NCBI RefSeq assembly: GCF_003097235.1
Contig: NZ_QEQQ01000009.1
Coordinates: 62,001 to 126,000, forward strand
Source: Pseudomonas sp. CC120222-01a
Lineage (GTDB): Bacteria; Pseudomonadota; Gammaproteobacteria; Pseudomonadales; Pseudomonadaceae
Direction: 5' to 3'
DNA length: 64,000 nt
Part shown: one piece after another, positions 1 to 10,288 of the stretch
How the letters are laid out: the number at the start of each line of letters is the position of its first letter
Numbering within the stretch: the stretch's first letter is position 1
Made by a program: the position numbers and the translations under genes
The notes under the pieces: model-generated
Database searches by the model: none
What the model was told of the DNA's origin: nothing
What the model saw: only the letters and a program-made list of their open reading frames with translations

Positions 1-1
1 C

Positions 2-382
2 GCCGACCAGCGCCGCCGCTACGAGCGCGCCAAGACCCTCGAATATGCACTGCGCGACGACCATTACCGCGATCCGAGCAACGAATACGAGCTGCCCCAG
101 CCGATCGAGCAGGTATTGGCGGGCTACATGCAAGGCCAGTTCGACACGTACGCCGTGCAGAAGCTCCTCGACGAAAACCGCCAGTACGTGCCGCTGCACC
201 GCCGCGGCGATGCCAGGAACCACCAGTGGGGCTCCGCATCGACCTACACCTCGGGCGACTTTGCCGGTTCGCGCAGCTCATCCAGTAGTACTTTCCACAC
301 CTCAAGCAGTTCAGGTGGCGGGGGTTTCAAAACCACCCACAGTTCAGGTGGCGGCGGCTTCCGCACTACCGACAGTTTCTGA
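2..382 (+). CDS. C-terminal part of an uncharacterised protein (5' end outside the window)
   Basis: The frame is open from the first bases and stops at 380-382, so only the last 126 residues are present. The visible part is hydrophilic and rich in charged and tyrosine residues. It ends in a low-complexity tail rich in Ser, Thr and Gly with two near-identical segments (SSGGGGFKTT-like and SSGGGGFRTT-like) and a terminal Phe. It lies 45 bp before the next gene on the same strand and probably shares its operon. No catalytic motif or membrane segment is visible. I do not recognise the family and assign no function. Confidence 0.75.
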   Translation, partial: ADQRRRYERAKTLEYALRDDHYRDPSNEYELPQPIEQVLAGYMQGQFDTYAVQKLLDENRQYVPLHRRGDARNHQWGSASTYTSGDFAGSRSSSSSTFHTSSSSGGGGFKTTHSSGGGGFRTTDSF

Positions 383-427
383 CACATTCCCCAGCCAACC
401 CAGACAACCACTCAGGCAAGGACACCC

Positions 428-1570
428 ATGAGCCAATACCTCCAACGCGCCCTCGACGGCCTGCGCCAACTCGGTATTTCCTTCAGCCAGCCGACCCAAC
501 CGGCCCCGGTGCTGGTATTGCTGGACAAGGTCGCGCACTACGACGAACAACGCGTCACCGGCATTGCCGCAGTGCTGCAACAGGCGACCCTGTTCAACCA
601 GACCGTGCGCGAACAGATCGCCGGCATGGACATCTCGCACCGCTACATGAACATCACCGACAGCTTCACCTCGATCCGCGAGGATGCTGCCGCGATGGCC
701 TCGTGGATGGACGACGGGCGCCTGGACACCGTCGAACGTTTGAAGATGGCCTGGATGAACATGCGCCGCGGCTCGATCCCGAGCCGTTTCGAGGACATCC
801 GCAAGCACTATCTGGATGTGTGCGAAGCCGCCAGTGACCAGATCACCCGGGAAGGCCTGATCCTCGAGTCGTACATGGATTTCCGCCTGGCCATGAAGAA
901 TGCCGAGATCGATGCCCAGCAGGTGCTGACTCTCGCCGGGCAGTCGCTGCAGCAGCGCACCCAGGCCCTGGATGCCGCCAACGCTACCGTGGCCGCCGCC
1001 GAAGGCCAGGAGCCGGCCCAGCGGGCAGCCCTGGAGCTGGCCCGTGACGAGGCGGTACGCGCCTTGCAAAACGAAGACAAGAGCTACCAGATCGTCAAGG
1101 ACATCGCCGACGACCTGCGGGTTGGCTACAACACTGCCGAGATGGTGTTCGCCCGCATCAGCCAGGTGCACGTGGTCAAGGAGCGCCAGTACCAGCGCAT
1201 GATCTCGTTCTTCTCCACCAACGAAGTGGTGCTCACCAGCCTGGCCGTGTCGTTCACCGCCAACCAGGGCATGGCCGAAGCCACCCACACGCTCAACGCC
1301 ACCACTGCAGGCATCAACAAGGGCCTCGAGGCGCTGGGCGAACTGGGCAACAAGCAGCTCGGCGCAGCGATGAAAGCCAGCTACGGCTCGACCCTGCGGG
1401 TCGAATCGGTACGTGCACTGGCCCAGGCCACCCTGGACTTCCAGAACGACATGAAAGGCCTGACCGAGACTTACCGCGCCGAGTCGACCAAGGCTGCGCA
1501 GGACATCTCCAACGCCGTTGAAGACGCCAAGCGCGCCTTCTCCAACCTTCTGACCAAGGCTGCGCAGTGA
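428..1570 (+). CDS. Coiled-coil protein of unknown function, possibly TelA-like
   Basis: This encodes 380 residues, starting at an ATG preceded by AAGGA. It is predominantly helical, with long Ala/Glu/Gln-rich heptad-like stretches (about residues 150-240 and 320-375). It has no signal peptide or obvious membrane segment. The C-terminal third recalls the helical pattern of TelA/toxic-anion-resistance proteins, but this is an impression and not a motif match. Related Pseudomonas proteins are, I think, often labelled 'cell surface protein' without evidence. Its stop overlaps the next start by 4 bp, so the two are translationally coupled, and the Gly-rich-tail gene lies upstream. The reading frame is secure; the function is unknown. 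Confidence 0.7.
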   Translation: MSQYLQRALDGLRQLGISFSQPTQPAPVLVLLDKVAHYDEQRVTGIAAVLQQATLFNQTVREQIAGMDISHRYMNITDSFTSIREDAAAMASWMDDGRLDTVERLKMAWMNMRRGSIPSRFEDIRKHYLDVCEAASDQITREGLILESYMDFRLAMKNAEIDAQQVLTLAGQSLQQRTQALDAANATVAAAEGQEPAQRAALELARDEAVRALQNEDKSYQIVKDIADDLRVGYNTAEMVFARISQVHVVKERQYQRMISFFSTNEVVLTSLAVSFTANQGMAEATHTLNATTAGINKGLEALGELGNKQLGAAMKASYGSTLRVESVRALAQATLDFQNDMKGLTETYRAESTKAAQDISNAVEDAKRAFSNLLTKAAQ

Positions 1571-1929
1571 AGCAAGGCTCGCTCAGCGAACAGATGGGGG
1601 CCATGGCCCTCGTCGACCAGCTGCGCCTGCAGCATCGGCAGGTTCAGGACCACCTGGACCTGCCGCGCCGCCGCGAAGAAGTGGCTGAACGTATCCGCAC
1701 GTATTACCAGGCCCAGGGCATTGTCTGCGACGACGCCCTGATCGCTCAGGGGGTGCGGGCATTCTTCGCCGAGCGCCTGGTGTTCAAGGCCCCCGGGCTG
1801 TCTCGCCGGTGCCGCTCATTGTGCTGGCTGATCATGCACCAAGGGCGCATCGCGGTACTGCTGTTTCGTGCGGCGCTGCTCATCGGCACCTTCGCCCTGG
1901 TGGTGAAGCTCGAAGCAGTGACCCGCTAG
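1567..1929 (+). CDS. Small protein with a C-terminal membrane segment, possibly truncated (DUF6384-like?)
   Basis: The GTG start sits inside the stop of the previous gene (GTGA overlap). The product is 120 residues. The first 75 residues are soluble and charged, including the segment LDLPRRREEVAERIR. A hydrophobic stretch at about residues 90-114 looks like a single membrane helix, followed by a short basic tail. The N-terminal part resembles, from memory, the beginning of longer Pseudomonas proteins grouped as DUF6384. If that is right, the periplasmic part is missing and the gene may be a shortened version. The stop is only 8 bp before the T-tract of the opposing eda terminator. The family assignment is tentative. 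Confidence 0.55.
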   Translation: MKQGSLSEQMGAMALVDQLRLQHRQVQDHLDLPRRREEVAERIRTYYQAQGIVCDDALIAQGVRAFFAERLVFKAPGLSRRCRSLCWLIMHQGRIAVLLFRAALLIGTFALVVKLEAVTR

Positions 1930-1937
1930 CTGGCGGT

Positions 1938-1966
1938 AAAAAAAAGGGGCGCCGACCAAGCGCCCC
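1938..1966 (-). terminator. Rho-independent terminator of the eda operon
   Basis: On the minus strand a GGGGCGC stem pairs across a 7-nt loop with GCGCCCC and is followed by eight T residues. It lies 26 bp downstream of the eda stop codon. The T-run is on the minus strand only, so it serves zwf-pgl-eda. Confidence 0.9.
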
Positions 1967-1992
1967 CATAAGCCGTAAAGCACACAACAGAT

Positions 1993-2673
1993 TCAGTTGG
2001 CGTCCAGCAGTGCCATCGCCTCGGCGCTGCACGCCTCGATCCGCGCCCAGTCGCCGTTCTTGATCCAGCTGCTGTCGAGCATCCAGGTGCCGCCCACGCA
2101 CATCACATTGGGCAGTGCCATGTAGTTGCGCACGTTGGCCGGGTTCACGCCGCCAGTCGGGCAGAAGCGAATGTCACCGAACGGGCCGGCAAAGGCCTTG
2201 ATAGCTGCCACGCCGCCGCTGATTTCCGCCGGAAACAGCTTGAAGCGGCGGTAGCCCAGGGCATAGCCCATCATGATCTCCGACGGTGTGCTGATGCCTG
2301 GCAGCAGCGGGATCTCGCTGTCGACACCGGCTTCGAGGATGTCCTGGGTGATGCCCGGGGTGACCACGAACTGCGCGCCAGCGGCTTCCACCGCCGCGAA
2401 CATGCTGCGATCGAGCACGGTACCGGCACCGACACACAGCTCCGGGCGCTGCTCGCGCAGCACCTGGATGGCCTTCAGGCCATGCTGCGAACGCAAGGTC
2501 ACTTCCAGGGTGCGGATACCGCCAGCAGCCAGGGCGTCAGCCAATGGCAGGATGTCTTGCTCACGGGCGATGGTGATTACCGGCAGGATGCGCGCCTTTT
2601 CGCAGACGGCATCGATCCGGGCGGCTTTATCCGCCATCGAAAGCTTGGGCTGTGGGCGTTCAAGGGTGGTCAT
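1993..2673 (-). CDS. eda: 2-dehydro-3-deoxy-phosphogluconate (KDPG) aldolase
   Basis: Cytoplasmic class I aldolase that splits KDPG into pyruvate and glyceraldehyde 3-phosphate, the last step of the Entner-Doudoroff pathway. The 226-residue length is normal for the family. The Schiff-base lysine is in FKLFPAE (Lys145) and the catalytic glutamate in LEVTLR (Glu57); the phosphate-binding GAGT and PTGG segments are also visible. The start is the ATG giving MTTLERP, since the frame stays open upstream into the end of pgl. It is the last gene of zwf-pgl-eda, 17 bp after pgl, and ends before a strong terminator. It should be controlled with zwf by HexR. Confidence 0.97.
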   Translation of the reverse strand: MTTLERPQPKLSMADKAARIDAVCEKARILPVITIAREQDILPLADALAAGGIRTLEVTLRSQHGLKAIQVLREQRPELCVGAGTVLDRSMFAAVEAAGAQFVVTPGITQDILEAGVDSEIPLLPGISTPSEIMMGYALGYRRFKLFPAEISGGVAAIKAFAGPFGDIRFCPTGGVNPANVRNYMALPNVMCVGGTWMLDSSWIKNGDWARIEACSAEAMALLDAN

Positions 2674-2690
2674 GACAGTGGATCCTTGGC

Positions 2691-3390
2691 TCATGGGCAC
2701 CAGTAGATGCTCAGGGGGTCGTGAAGAAAGGCGCGAATCGGCATTTCGGAAAGGTCGTTGCCCGCCAGCGCGGCGCGCAGGGTAGCGAGTTTGCCCGGGC
2801 CTTGCACGGACAGCGCGATGAATGCCGCGCTGGCCAGCAGCGAGCGCGTCATCGACAGGCGCTGATGCGGCACGCTTGGGGCCAGCATCGGCAGGCAACG
2901 GCGCTTGCCGTTCGGGTCCAGGCCTTCGGCGAGGTTCGGGCTATTGGGGAACAGCGAGGCGGTGTGGCCATCGTCGCCCATGCCCAGCACCAGTACGTCG
3001 ATAGCTGGCAACTCGGCCAGGGCCTGGTCGGTATCGACCGCTGCGCTATCCAGGTTCTCAGCCTGCTGGTAGAGGCCCACGAAGCGCGCCTTGGCGGCAG
3101 CCCCCTTGAGCAAGTGGCGGGCGAGCAACCCGGCGTTGCTGTCGGCATGTTCCACCGGCACCCAGCGCTCGTCGGCCAGGCTCACGGTGACCTTGGCCCA
3201 GTCCAGTTGCTCGCTGGCCAGCTTCTCGAGGAACGGCACCGGGCTGCGACCGCCAGACAACACCACACAGGCCTGCCCATTGGCGGCAATCGCTGCGCGC
3301 AGACGTTCAGCCACGTCATGGGCCAGGGTTGCGGCCAGTGCCTTGGCATCCGCCAGGTCGTGCACTTGCACGGTCGCTGGCAGCTTCAAT

Positions 3391-3404
<14 letters not shown>
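2691..3404 (-). CDS. pgl: 6-phosphogluconolactonase
   Basis: Hydrolyses 6-phosphogluconolactone, made by the upstream zwf product, to 6-phosphogluconate in the cytoplasm. The 237 residues contain the SGGRSP segment (around residue 50), LADERWVP and [13 protein letters not shown], all typical of the DevB/Pgl sugar-phosphate isomerase-like fold. The chosen ATG gives MAISELKLP, has a GGAGG site 7-8 nt upstream, and overlaps the end of zwf by 14 bp, which suggests translational coupling. An upstream in-frame start would give a six-residue longer protein without a better ribosome site. It sits between zwf and eda. Confidence 0.95.
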
Positions 3405-4860
<1,456 letters not shown>

Positions 4861-4925
4861 GATGTTGGTTCTTTCCTAAAGTTGGTCTAGGAATACCGCT
4901 TTCACACACGGTTTTCAAGGGATAA

Positions 4926-4942
4926 TGTAGTAAAAACCACAA
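4926..4942. promoter_or_regulatory. Putative HexR operator in the zwf/hexR divergent region
   Basis: The minus strand reads TTGTGG, 5 nt, ACTACA, an imperfect inverted repeat. The left half is the TTGT of the known HexR consensus (TTGT, 7-8 nt, ACAA); the right half is degenerate. It is 65 bp upstream of the zwf start and 120 bp upstream of hexR, where HexR is known to act in P. putida. Assignment rests on position plus partial consensus. Confidence 0.6.
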
Positions 4943-5062
4943 CATTACACACAAGCGTTACAGACAAGTGGTACGCCAATCGCACCGACAGTACGATAGA
5001 CGACCGTGCAAAAAGCCTGCTGCTCCCACAGCCGGCTGTCTTCCCGACCCAAGGACACACCC

Positions 5063-5935
5063 ATGGACCGCGTGCGAAACCTCCTGGAACAGATCCAGGG
5101 ACGCCTCGACGAGCTGAACAAGGCCGAACGCAAAGTCGCCGAAGTCATCCTGCTCAACCCGCAACAAGCCACCCGCTTCAGCATCGCCGCGCTGGCCCAG
5201 GCAGCCAAGGTCAGCGAACCGACCGTCAACCGCTTCTGCCGTTCGTTCGGCGTCAGCGGCTACCCGGAGCTCAAGCTGCAACTGGCGCAGAGCCTGGCCA
5301 GCGGCGCGGCTTACGTCAGCCGCGCGGTGGAAGCCGACGACGACCCGGCAGCCTACACCCAGAAGATCTTCGGCAGCGCCATCGCCTCGCTCGACAGCGC
5401 CTGCCAGCAACTGGACCCGCAACAGGTCAGCCGCGCCGTGGACATGATGATCCAGGCCCGGCAGATCCACTTCTTCGGCCTCGGCGCCTCGGCGCCAGTG
5501 GCCCTCGATGCCCAGCACAAGTTCTTCCGCTTCAACCTTGCGGTATCGGCTCATGCCGATGTGCTGATGCAACGCATGCTGGCCTCGGTGGCACACACCG
5601 GCGACCTGTTCGTGATCATCTCCTACACCGGGCGCACCCGCGAACTGGTCGAAGTGGCACGGCTGGCCCGGGAAAACGGCGCCTCGGTGCTCGGCCTGAC
5701 CGCTGCCGGCTCGCCGCTGGCCCAGGCCTGCAGCCTGAGCCTGCACATCCCGCTGCCGGAGGACACCGACATCTACATGCCGATGACTTCGCGGATCATC
5801 CAGCTGACCGTGCTCGACGTGCTGGCCACCGGCATGACCCTGCGCCGCGGCGTGGACTTCCAGCCGCACCTGCGCAAGATCAAGGAAAGCCTCAACGCCA
5901 GCCGCTACCCGATCGAGGACGACGAGCTCAACTGA
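5063..5935 (+). CDS. hexR: HexR, RpiR-family repressor of glucose catabolism
   Basis: Transcriptional repressor that releases DNA on binding KDPG and controls zwf-pgl-eda, edd-glk and gap. The 290 residues show an N-terminal HTH_6/RpiR domain (about 1-77, with [21 protein letters not shown] as its helix-turn-helix, at roughly 36-56) and a C-terminal SIS sugar-phosphate domain (about 125-260), including [11 protein letters not shown] and ISYTGRTRE. The start giving MDRVRNLL is preferred because the open frame extends 19 codons upstream without family character. It is divergent from zwf, and its 3' end overlaps the converging mutarotase gene by 8 bp. Confidence 0.96.
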   Translation: MDRVRNLLEQIQGRLDELNKAERKVAEVILLNPQQATRFSIAALAQAAKVSEPTVNRFCRSFGVSGYPELKLQLAQSLASGAAYVSRAVEADDDPAAYTQKIFGSAIASLDSACQQLDPQQVSRAVDMMIQARQIHFFGLGASAPVALDAQHKFFRFNLAVSAHADVLMQRMLASVAHTGDLFVIISYTGRTRELVEVARLARENGASVLGLTAAGSPLAQACSLSLHIPLPEDTDIYMPMTSRIIQLTVLDVLATGMTLRRGVDFQPHLRKIKESLNASRYPIEDDELN

Positions 5936-6782
5936 GCCGGTGCGCCTGCAAGCGCAGGTGTGCACGCTGCCCCGGCGCCAGGCTCAGGCCCTCGCCACTG
6001 CCGCTGGCCGCCTCGACACAGACGAAGCCCTGGCACTCACGGCCGCTGACGCCCATCAGCGGCCGGTTGCCCGGGTGCCAGACCACGGTGTCATCGCTGT
6101 CACCCGTGTCGATGCACAGCTCCCGCTCCCAGGCCGGGTCCTGCAACTGCACCCGTGGCGTGCCCGGGTAGACCTTCTGGCAGCCGCCCTTGAGCTTGAG
6201 CGCGCCGTCTTCACGGCAGGCCTGGCGGCTCAGGCGGTCATAGCCTTCGATATCCTCAAGCCCAGACAGCGCTATCTCGGACACGTCACTGATACGCCAG
6301 TAGGCCAGCAGCGCATGGCTCAGCTGGCAAGGTTCGCTGTCCTGGTGCTCGGTGCTCAGGCTCAGTTCCATGCGGTTACCGAGCCTGGCGTGCAGGTCTA
6401 CCTGCCAGTCGCACAGGTCCAGCCGCCACTTCAGGCTGACGCCCTCCTCGTCCTCGCGGCTGTCCACCAGCTTCCAGTCCAGCAAGCGTGCCCAGCCATG
6501 GGCCGGCCACAGGTCTTCACTGGGGTGGCGGCCATACCAGGGCCAGCACACCGGCACGCCACCGCGAATGGCACCCACTTGCGGCCACTGTTCGGCACAC
6601 CACAGCCAGGGCCGCTCGCCGGCCGGCTGGAAGTGCAGCAGTTGCGCGCCCTGGCGGCTGAACACCGCCTGGCATCGGGGATGGTCGATGATCAGCACAT
6701 CGCGCTGCTGGTAACGCTCCCACTCGAATGTCGGCCGCGGCCGCTGCGAGGAAAAGAAGCGATGTAGCGGATGTTCGGGCAT
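5928..6782 (-). CDS. D-hexose-6-phosphate mutarotase (YeaD-like aldose 1-epimerase)
   Basis: A predicted cytoplasmic galactose-mutarotase-fold enzyme that interconverts alpha and beta anomers of hexose 6-phosphates, which would help deliver the beta anomer to Zwf. The 284 residues include [11 protein letters not shown] near the N-terminus, [11 protein letters not shown] (the usual substrate-phosphate and aromatic region), HGWAR, and DDTVVWHPG near the C-terminus, as in YeaD proteins. The start MPEHPLHRF is chosen because upstream in-frame residues are atypical. It lies downstream of oprB on the same strand, separated by 117 bp, and converges on hexR with an 8-bp overlap. Confidence 0.88.
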   Translation of the reverse strand: MPEHPLHRFFSSQRPRPTFEWERYQQRDVLIIDHPRCQAVFSRQGAQLLHFQPAGERPWLWCAEQWPQVGAIRGGVPVCWPWYGRHPSEDLWPAHGWARLLDWKLVDSREDEEGVSLKWRLDLCDWQVDLHARLGNRMELSLSTEHQDSEPCQLSHALLAYWRISDVSEIALSGLEDIEGYDRLSRQACREDGALKLKGGCQKVYPGTPRVQLQDPAWERELCIDTGDSDDTVVWHPGNRPLMGVSGRECQGFVCVEAASGSGEGLSLAPGQRAHLRLQAHRLS

Positions 6783-6899
6783 GGTTCCAGGCTCTTGTTG
6801 TTTGAGATAGCGCTGTCTCGGCCTATCCCCGACAACCACTGCAAGCCAGTGGGTGCCGGGAGCCGAATTTGGATTGGCGTAAATTTACAACAAGTGGGC

Positions 6900-8243
6900 T
6901 TAGAAAGACGACTGAATCTTCAAACCTGCGACCAGCGCGTTGTCCACTTCGTCGACACCGCCCGGGCTCTTGATGTACTGCAGGTTGGGCCGCACGGTCA
7001 GCCAGTTGGTGACGTGGAAGCCGTAGTAGAGCTCGGCGTTGTACTCGGTGCGCTGCAGCGGCACGAAACCTGGGTTGTCGTAGTCGTCGATACCGCTCTG
7101 GGCATTGAGCAGCTCGGCACGCTTCTTCACATCGTCATTCACATGAATGCGCGCCACACCGAAACCGATGTCGTCCTTGGGCCGGGCATCGAAGGCGCCC
7201 TTGTAGACCAGGCCGACCTGCTGGTAGTTGTCGACCACGTTGGTGGCCTTGTCATGCACGGTGAAGTTGGCGAACAGGCTCAGGCCGCGATTGATGTCGC
7301 CGCCATGGGCGGTGACCTGCTGCTGCGCCACCACCCACCAGCCGTGCTTGCTCGAATGCGACTTGAAGTCCTGACCGGTGACCGCCTGCGGGTTGCCGTT
7401 GACGTCCTCGAACACGTCATCGGCCTTGGCCGTGCTGTAGTAGTAACCCAGGCGGTATTCACCCGGAAGGTCATTGACCTTGGGCGACCAGACCATCTCG
7501 ACCGGCAGGATTGCGCCCTTGGTGCCGCTGCCACTGAGCTTGAAGCCGTTGCCGGTTTCCAGGTTCGATGGGTTCTGCTCGTAGGCGCCGACTTGTACGA
7601 AGAATTCCGGGGTGATGCTGTACTTGACCCGCAGTGCCCACTGGCTGACCGGCCAGTTGTACCAGATGCCGCCGACCCAGTTGCCCACCTGCGAACCGCA
7701 GAAGGCCAGGTTCTGGAAGTCGCAAGGGAAGCTGTTGAAATCCTCACCTTCACCGAAGCGGCCGACTTTCACGTCCAGCGCGCCGTCGAAGTACTTCTGC
7801 TTGACCCACATCTGCGTCAGGCGCCAGGTCTGGCCACGGCCCCACACTTCCTGCACCGAACTGAACTGCCCGGCGCGCGGGTCGCTGATGCGGTCGTTGG
7901 ACAGGTTGCGGCCACTGCGTTCGGTGATCGCCAGCTTGAACTCGGCATCGTGCCAACCGAGGATCTTCTGCAGGTCCAGGTGGGCGCCAAGGGCGAACTG
8001 GTCACTGTAGCGCGCGGTCTTGTCGTCGTTGTAGCCGCCATGCAGGTTGCCGGCCACCTCGCCCACGTAGTCGAGGGTGAAATCGTAGCCCTTGTCCAGC
8101 AATTCGGTGCGGGTGCCGCCCCAATCGCCGGTCATCCATTTCGACTCGCTGGAAAATGCCTCGGCAGCTTGCACGCCGCTGCTGCCGACCACGGCGAGCA
8201 GGGCCAGTGAACCCAAGGTCCTGATGCGATTGCGCTGTTCCAT
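6900..8243 (-). CDS. oprB: Carbohydrate-selective porin OprB
   Basis: Outer-membrane beta-barrel porin through which glucose and related sugars enter the periplasm for the GtsABCD importer. The 447 residues start with a classic signal peptide (basic n-region, LGSLALLAVVG core, likely cleavage after GVQA at about 26). The mature part begins with the SKWMTGDWGGTR segment characteristic of OprB and ends in an aromatic-terminated strand (IQSSF), as expected for Bam-dependent insertion. It lies 41 bp downstream of gtsD on the same strand and so is probably the distal gene of gtsABCD-oprB. GltR/GtrS control is known for this locus in P. putida. Confidence 0.96.
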   Translation of the reverse strand: MEQRNRIRTLGSLALLAVVGSSGVQAAEAFSSESKWMTGDWGGTRTELLDKGYDFTLDYVGEVAGNLHGGYNDDKTARYSDQFALGAHLDLQKILGWHDAEFKLAITERSGRNLSNDRISDPRAGQFSSVQEVWGRGQTWRLTQMWVKQKYFDGALDVKVGRFGEGEDFNSFPCDFQNLAFCGSQVGNWVGGIWYNWPVSQWALRVKYSITPEFFVQVGAYEQNPSNLETGNGFKLSGSGTKGAILPVEMVWSPKVNDLPGEYRLGYYYSTAKADDVFEDVNGNPQAVTGQDFKSHSSKHGWWVVAQQQVTAHGGDINRGLSLFANFTVHDKATNVVDNYQQVGLVYKGAFDARPKDDIGFGVARIHVNDDVKKRAELLNAQSGIDDYDNPGFVPLQRTEYNAELYYGFHVTNWLTVRPNLQYIKSPGGVDEVDNALVAGLKIQSSF

Positions 8244-8284
8244 CCCTTTGCGTCCTCTTTTTTCTTATTGATGGTGTAGACGGG

Positions 8285-9439
8285 TTAGCGGCCCTTGAAG
8301 TGAGCCACGTTGTCCTTTACGGCGGTATTGCTGCTGGCCAGGTGCAAACGCTCGCCGCTGTCGGCGTCGAACAGCAGCACCCGTGCCGGGTCGAACTGCA
8401 GGTTCAGGCTGTCGCCTACCCGGCAGGCGATGTCCGGCGCCAAGCGGCAACACACCTTGGTCTGGTTGAGGGTGACGAACACCAGCAAGTCCGGCCCGGT
8501 GGGCTCGGTCACCTGCACTTCGGCGCGGATACCCGGCAGGCCGTTGCCCTCGCCTGCGCCCAGGGCAATCTGCTCGGGGCGGATGCCGAGGATGATCTCG
8601 CGACCGTCGAGGTCATCATTGGCCGGCCCCAACGGCAGTTCGCAGCGTGCCTGGCCGCTGTCGAGCACCGCCAACAGGCGCCCATCCTGCTTGGCCAGGC
8701 GCACTGGAACGAAGTTCATCGGTGGCGAGCCGATGAAGCTGGCGACGAACTGGTTGGCCGGGTCGTTGTAGATCTGCTGCGGCGTGCCGAACTGCTGGAT
8801 GATGCCGTCCTTCATCACCGCCACCTTGTCGCCCAGGGTCATGGCCTCGATCTGGTCGTGGGTGACATACACCGTGGTGGTTTTCAGGCGCTGGTGCATC
8901 AGTTTCATTTCAGTGCGCATCTCGACCCGCAGCTTGGCATCGAGGTTGGACAGCGGCTCGTCGAACAGGTAGATCTTCGGCCGCCGCGCCAGCGCCCGGC
9001 CCATGGCCACGCGCTGTTGCTGGCCACCGGACAGCTGCGCCGGCTTGCGTGCGAGCAGGTGCTCGATCTGCAGCAATTTGGCCACCCGCGCCACTTCTTC
9101 ATCGATGGCCGGCTGCGGCAGCTTGCGGATCTTCAGGCCGAATTCGATGTTCTCGCGCACGCTCATGGTCGGGTACAACGCGTAGGACTGGAACACCATG
9201 GCGATGTCGCGATCCTTGGGGCTCATGCCGCTGACGTCCTGGTCATCGATGAGGATCGCGCCGCCGGTGATGTTCTCCAGGCCAGCGATGCAGTTCATCA
9301 GGGTCGACTTGCCGCAGCCCGAGGGGCCGACCAGGATCAGGAATTCACCATCCTTGATCGACAGCTGGATGTCCTTGAGCGTGTCTGGCAGGCCGCTGCC
9401 GTAGGTCTTGTTCACATTGCGAAGTTCGAGCGTTGCCAT
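8285..9439 (-). CDS. gtsD: Glucose/mannose ABC transporter ATP-binding protein
   Basis: MalK/UgpC-type ATPase that powers glucose import at the inner membrane. The 384 residues carry Walker [10 protein letters not shown] (38-46), Q-loop, signature LSGGQ (136-140), Walker B IYLFDEP (156-162) and the H-loop [11 protein letters not shown]-terminal TOBE/MalK regulatory domain covers about residues 240-370. The start MATLELRNV has a normal ribosome site inside the end of gtsC; the two genes are 3 bp apart. It is co-directional with gtsA, gtsB and gtsC upstream and oprB downstream. Confidence 0.96.
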   Translation of the reverse strand: MATLELRNVNKTYGSGLPDTLKDIQLSIKDGEFLILVGPSGCGKSTLMNCIAGLENITGGAILIDDQDVSGMSPKDRDIAMVFQSYALYPTMSVRENIEFGLKIRKLPQPAIDEEVARVAKLLQIEHLLARKPAQLSGGQQQRVAMGRALARRPKIYLFDEPLSNLDAKLRVEMRTEMKLMHQRLKTTTVYVTHDQIEAMTLGDKVAVMKDGIIQQFGTPQQIYNDPANQFVASFIGSPPMNFVPVRLAKQDGRLLAVLDSGQARCELPLGPANDDLDGREIILGIRPEQIALGAGEGNGLPGIRAEVQVTEPTGPDLLVFVTLNQTKVCCRLAPDIACRVGDSLNLQFDPARVLLFDADSGERLHLASSNTAVKDNVAHFKGR

Positions 9440-9442
9440 GAC

Positions 9443-10288
9443 TTACCCCTTGACCGCGCCGGCCGTGAGCCCGCGGACGAAATATTTGCCTGCCACCACG
9501 TAGACCAGCAGGGTTGGCAGGCCGGCGATCATCGCCGCCGCCATGTCGACGTTGTATTCCTTGGCCCCGGTGCTGGTGTTGACCAGGTTGTTCAGGGCCA
9601 CGGTGATCGGCTGTGAGTCGCCGCTGGAGAACACCACGCCGAACAGGAAGTCGTTCCAGATCTGGGTGAACTGCCAGATCAGGCAGACCATGATGATCGG
9701 AGTCGACATCGGCAGGATGATGCGGCGGAAGATGGTGAAGAAGCCGGCGCCGTCCAGGCGCGCAGCCTTGACCAGGGCATCGGGGATGCTCACGTAGAAG
9801 TTGCGGAAGAACAGCGTGGTGAAGGCCAGGCCGTAGACCACGTGCACCAGCACCAGGCCAGTGGTGGTGCTGGCCAGGCCCAGCTTGCCGAGGGTGAACG
9901 ACGCCGGCAGCAGCACCGTCTGGAACGGCAGGAAGCAGCCGAACAGCAGCAGGCCGAAGAACAGCTGCGAGCCGCGGAAGCGCCACATCGACAGCACGTA
10001 GCCATTCAGCGCGCCGATGGTGGTAGAGATCAGCACCGCCGGCACGGTGATCATGATCGAGTTCCAGAAGTAACCACTGACCGTGCCCCAGGCCTTGACC
10101 CAGCCAATGCCGGTGATCACGGCGGGCCAGCTCAGCAGGTTGCCGGTGCTGATGTCTTCCGGCGACTTGAAGCTGGTCAGCAGCATCACCACCAGCGGCA
10201 CCAGGTAGAGCAGCACGGCGATCAGCAGCACCGCATGGATCGCGATGCGGCTCAGGCTCAGCGCTGGTTTTTCCGAAAGGCTATGCAT
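9443..10288 (-). CDS. gtsC: Glucose/mannose ABC transporter permease
   Basis: MalG-type inner-membrane permease of the Gts glucose importer. The 281 residues show six predicted helices: the first at about 13-33 (IAIHAVLLIAVLLYLVPLV region), a cluster between 70 and 210, and one near 240-265. The EAA-like loop is DALVKAARLDGAGFFTIFRR (about 178-197), which contacts the ATPase GtsD. It overlaps the end of gtsB by 8 bp, implying translational coupling and balanced production of the two permeases. Confidence 0.95.
   Translation of the reverse strand: MHSLSEKPALSLSRIAIHAVLLIAVLLYLVPLVVMLLTSFKSPEDISTGNLLSWPAVITGIGWVKAWGTVSGYFWNSIMITVPAVLISTTIGALNGYVLSMWRFRGSQLFFGLLLFGCFLPFQTVLLPASFTLGKLGLASTTTGLVLVHVVYGLAFTTLFFRNFYVSIPDALVKAARLDGAGFFTIFRRIILPMSTPIIMVCLIWQFTQIWNDFLFGVVFSSGDSQPITVALNNLVNTSTGAKEYNVDMAAAMIAGLPTLLVYVVAGKYFVRGLTAGAVKG

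Noticed and set aside
6836..6852. CCACTG/CAGTGG hairpin between oprB and the mutarotase gene as a terminator
   Set aside because: Only a 6-bp stem with no T-tract; too weak to call.
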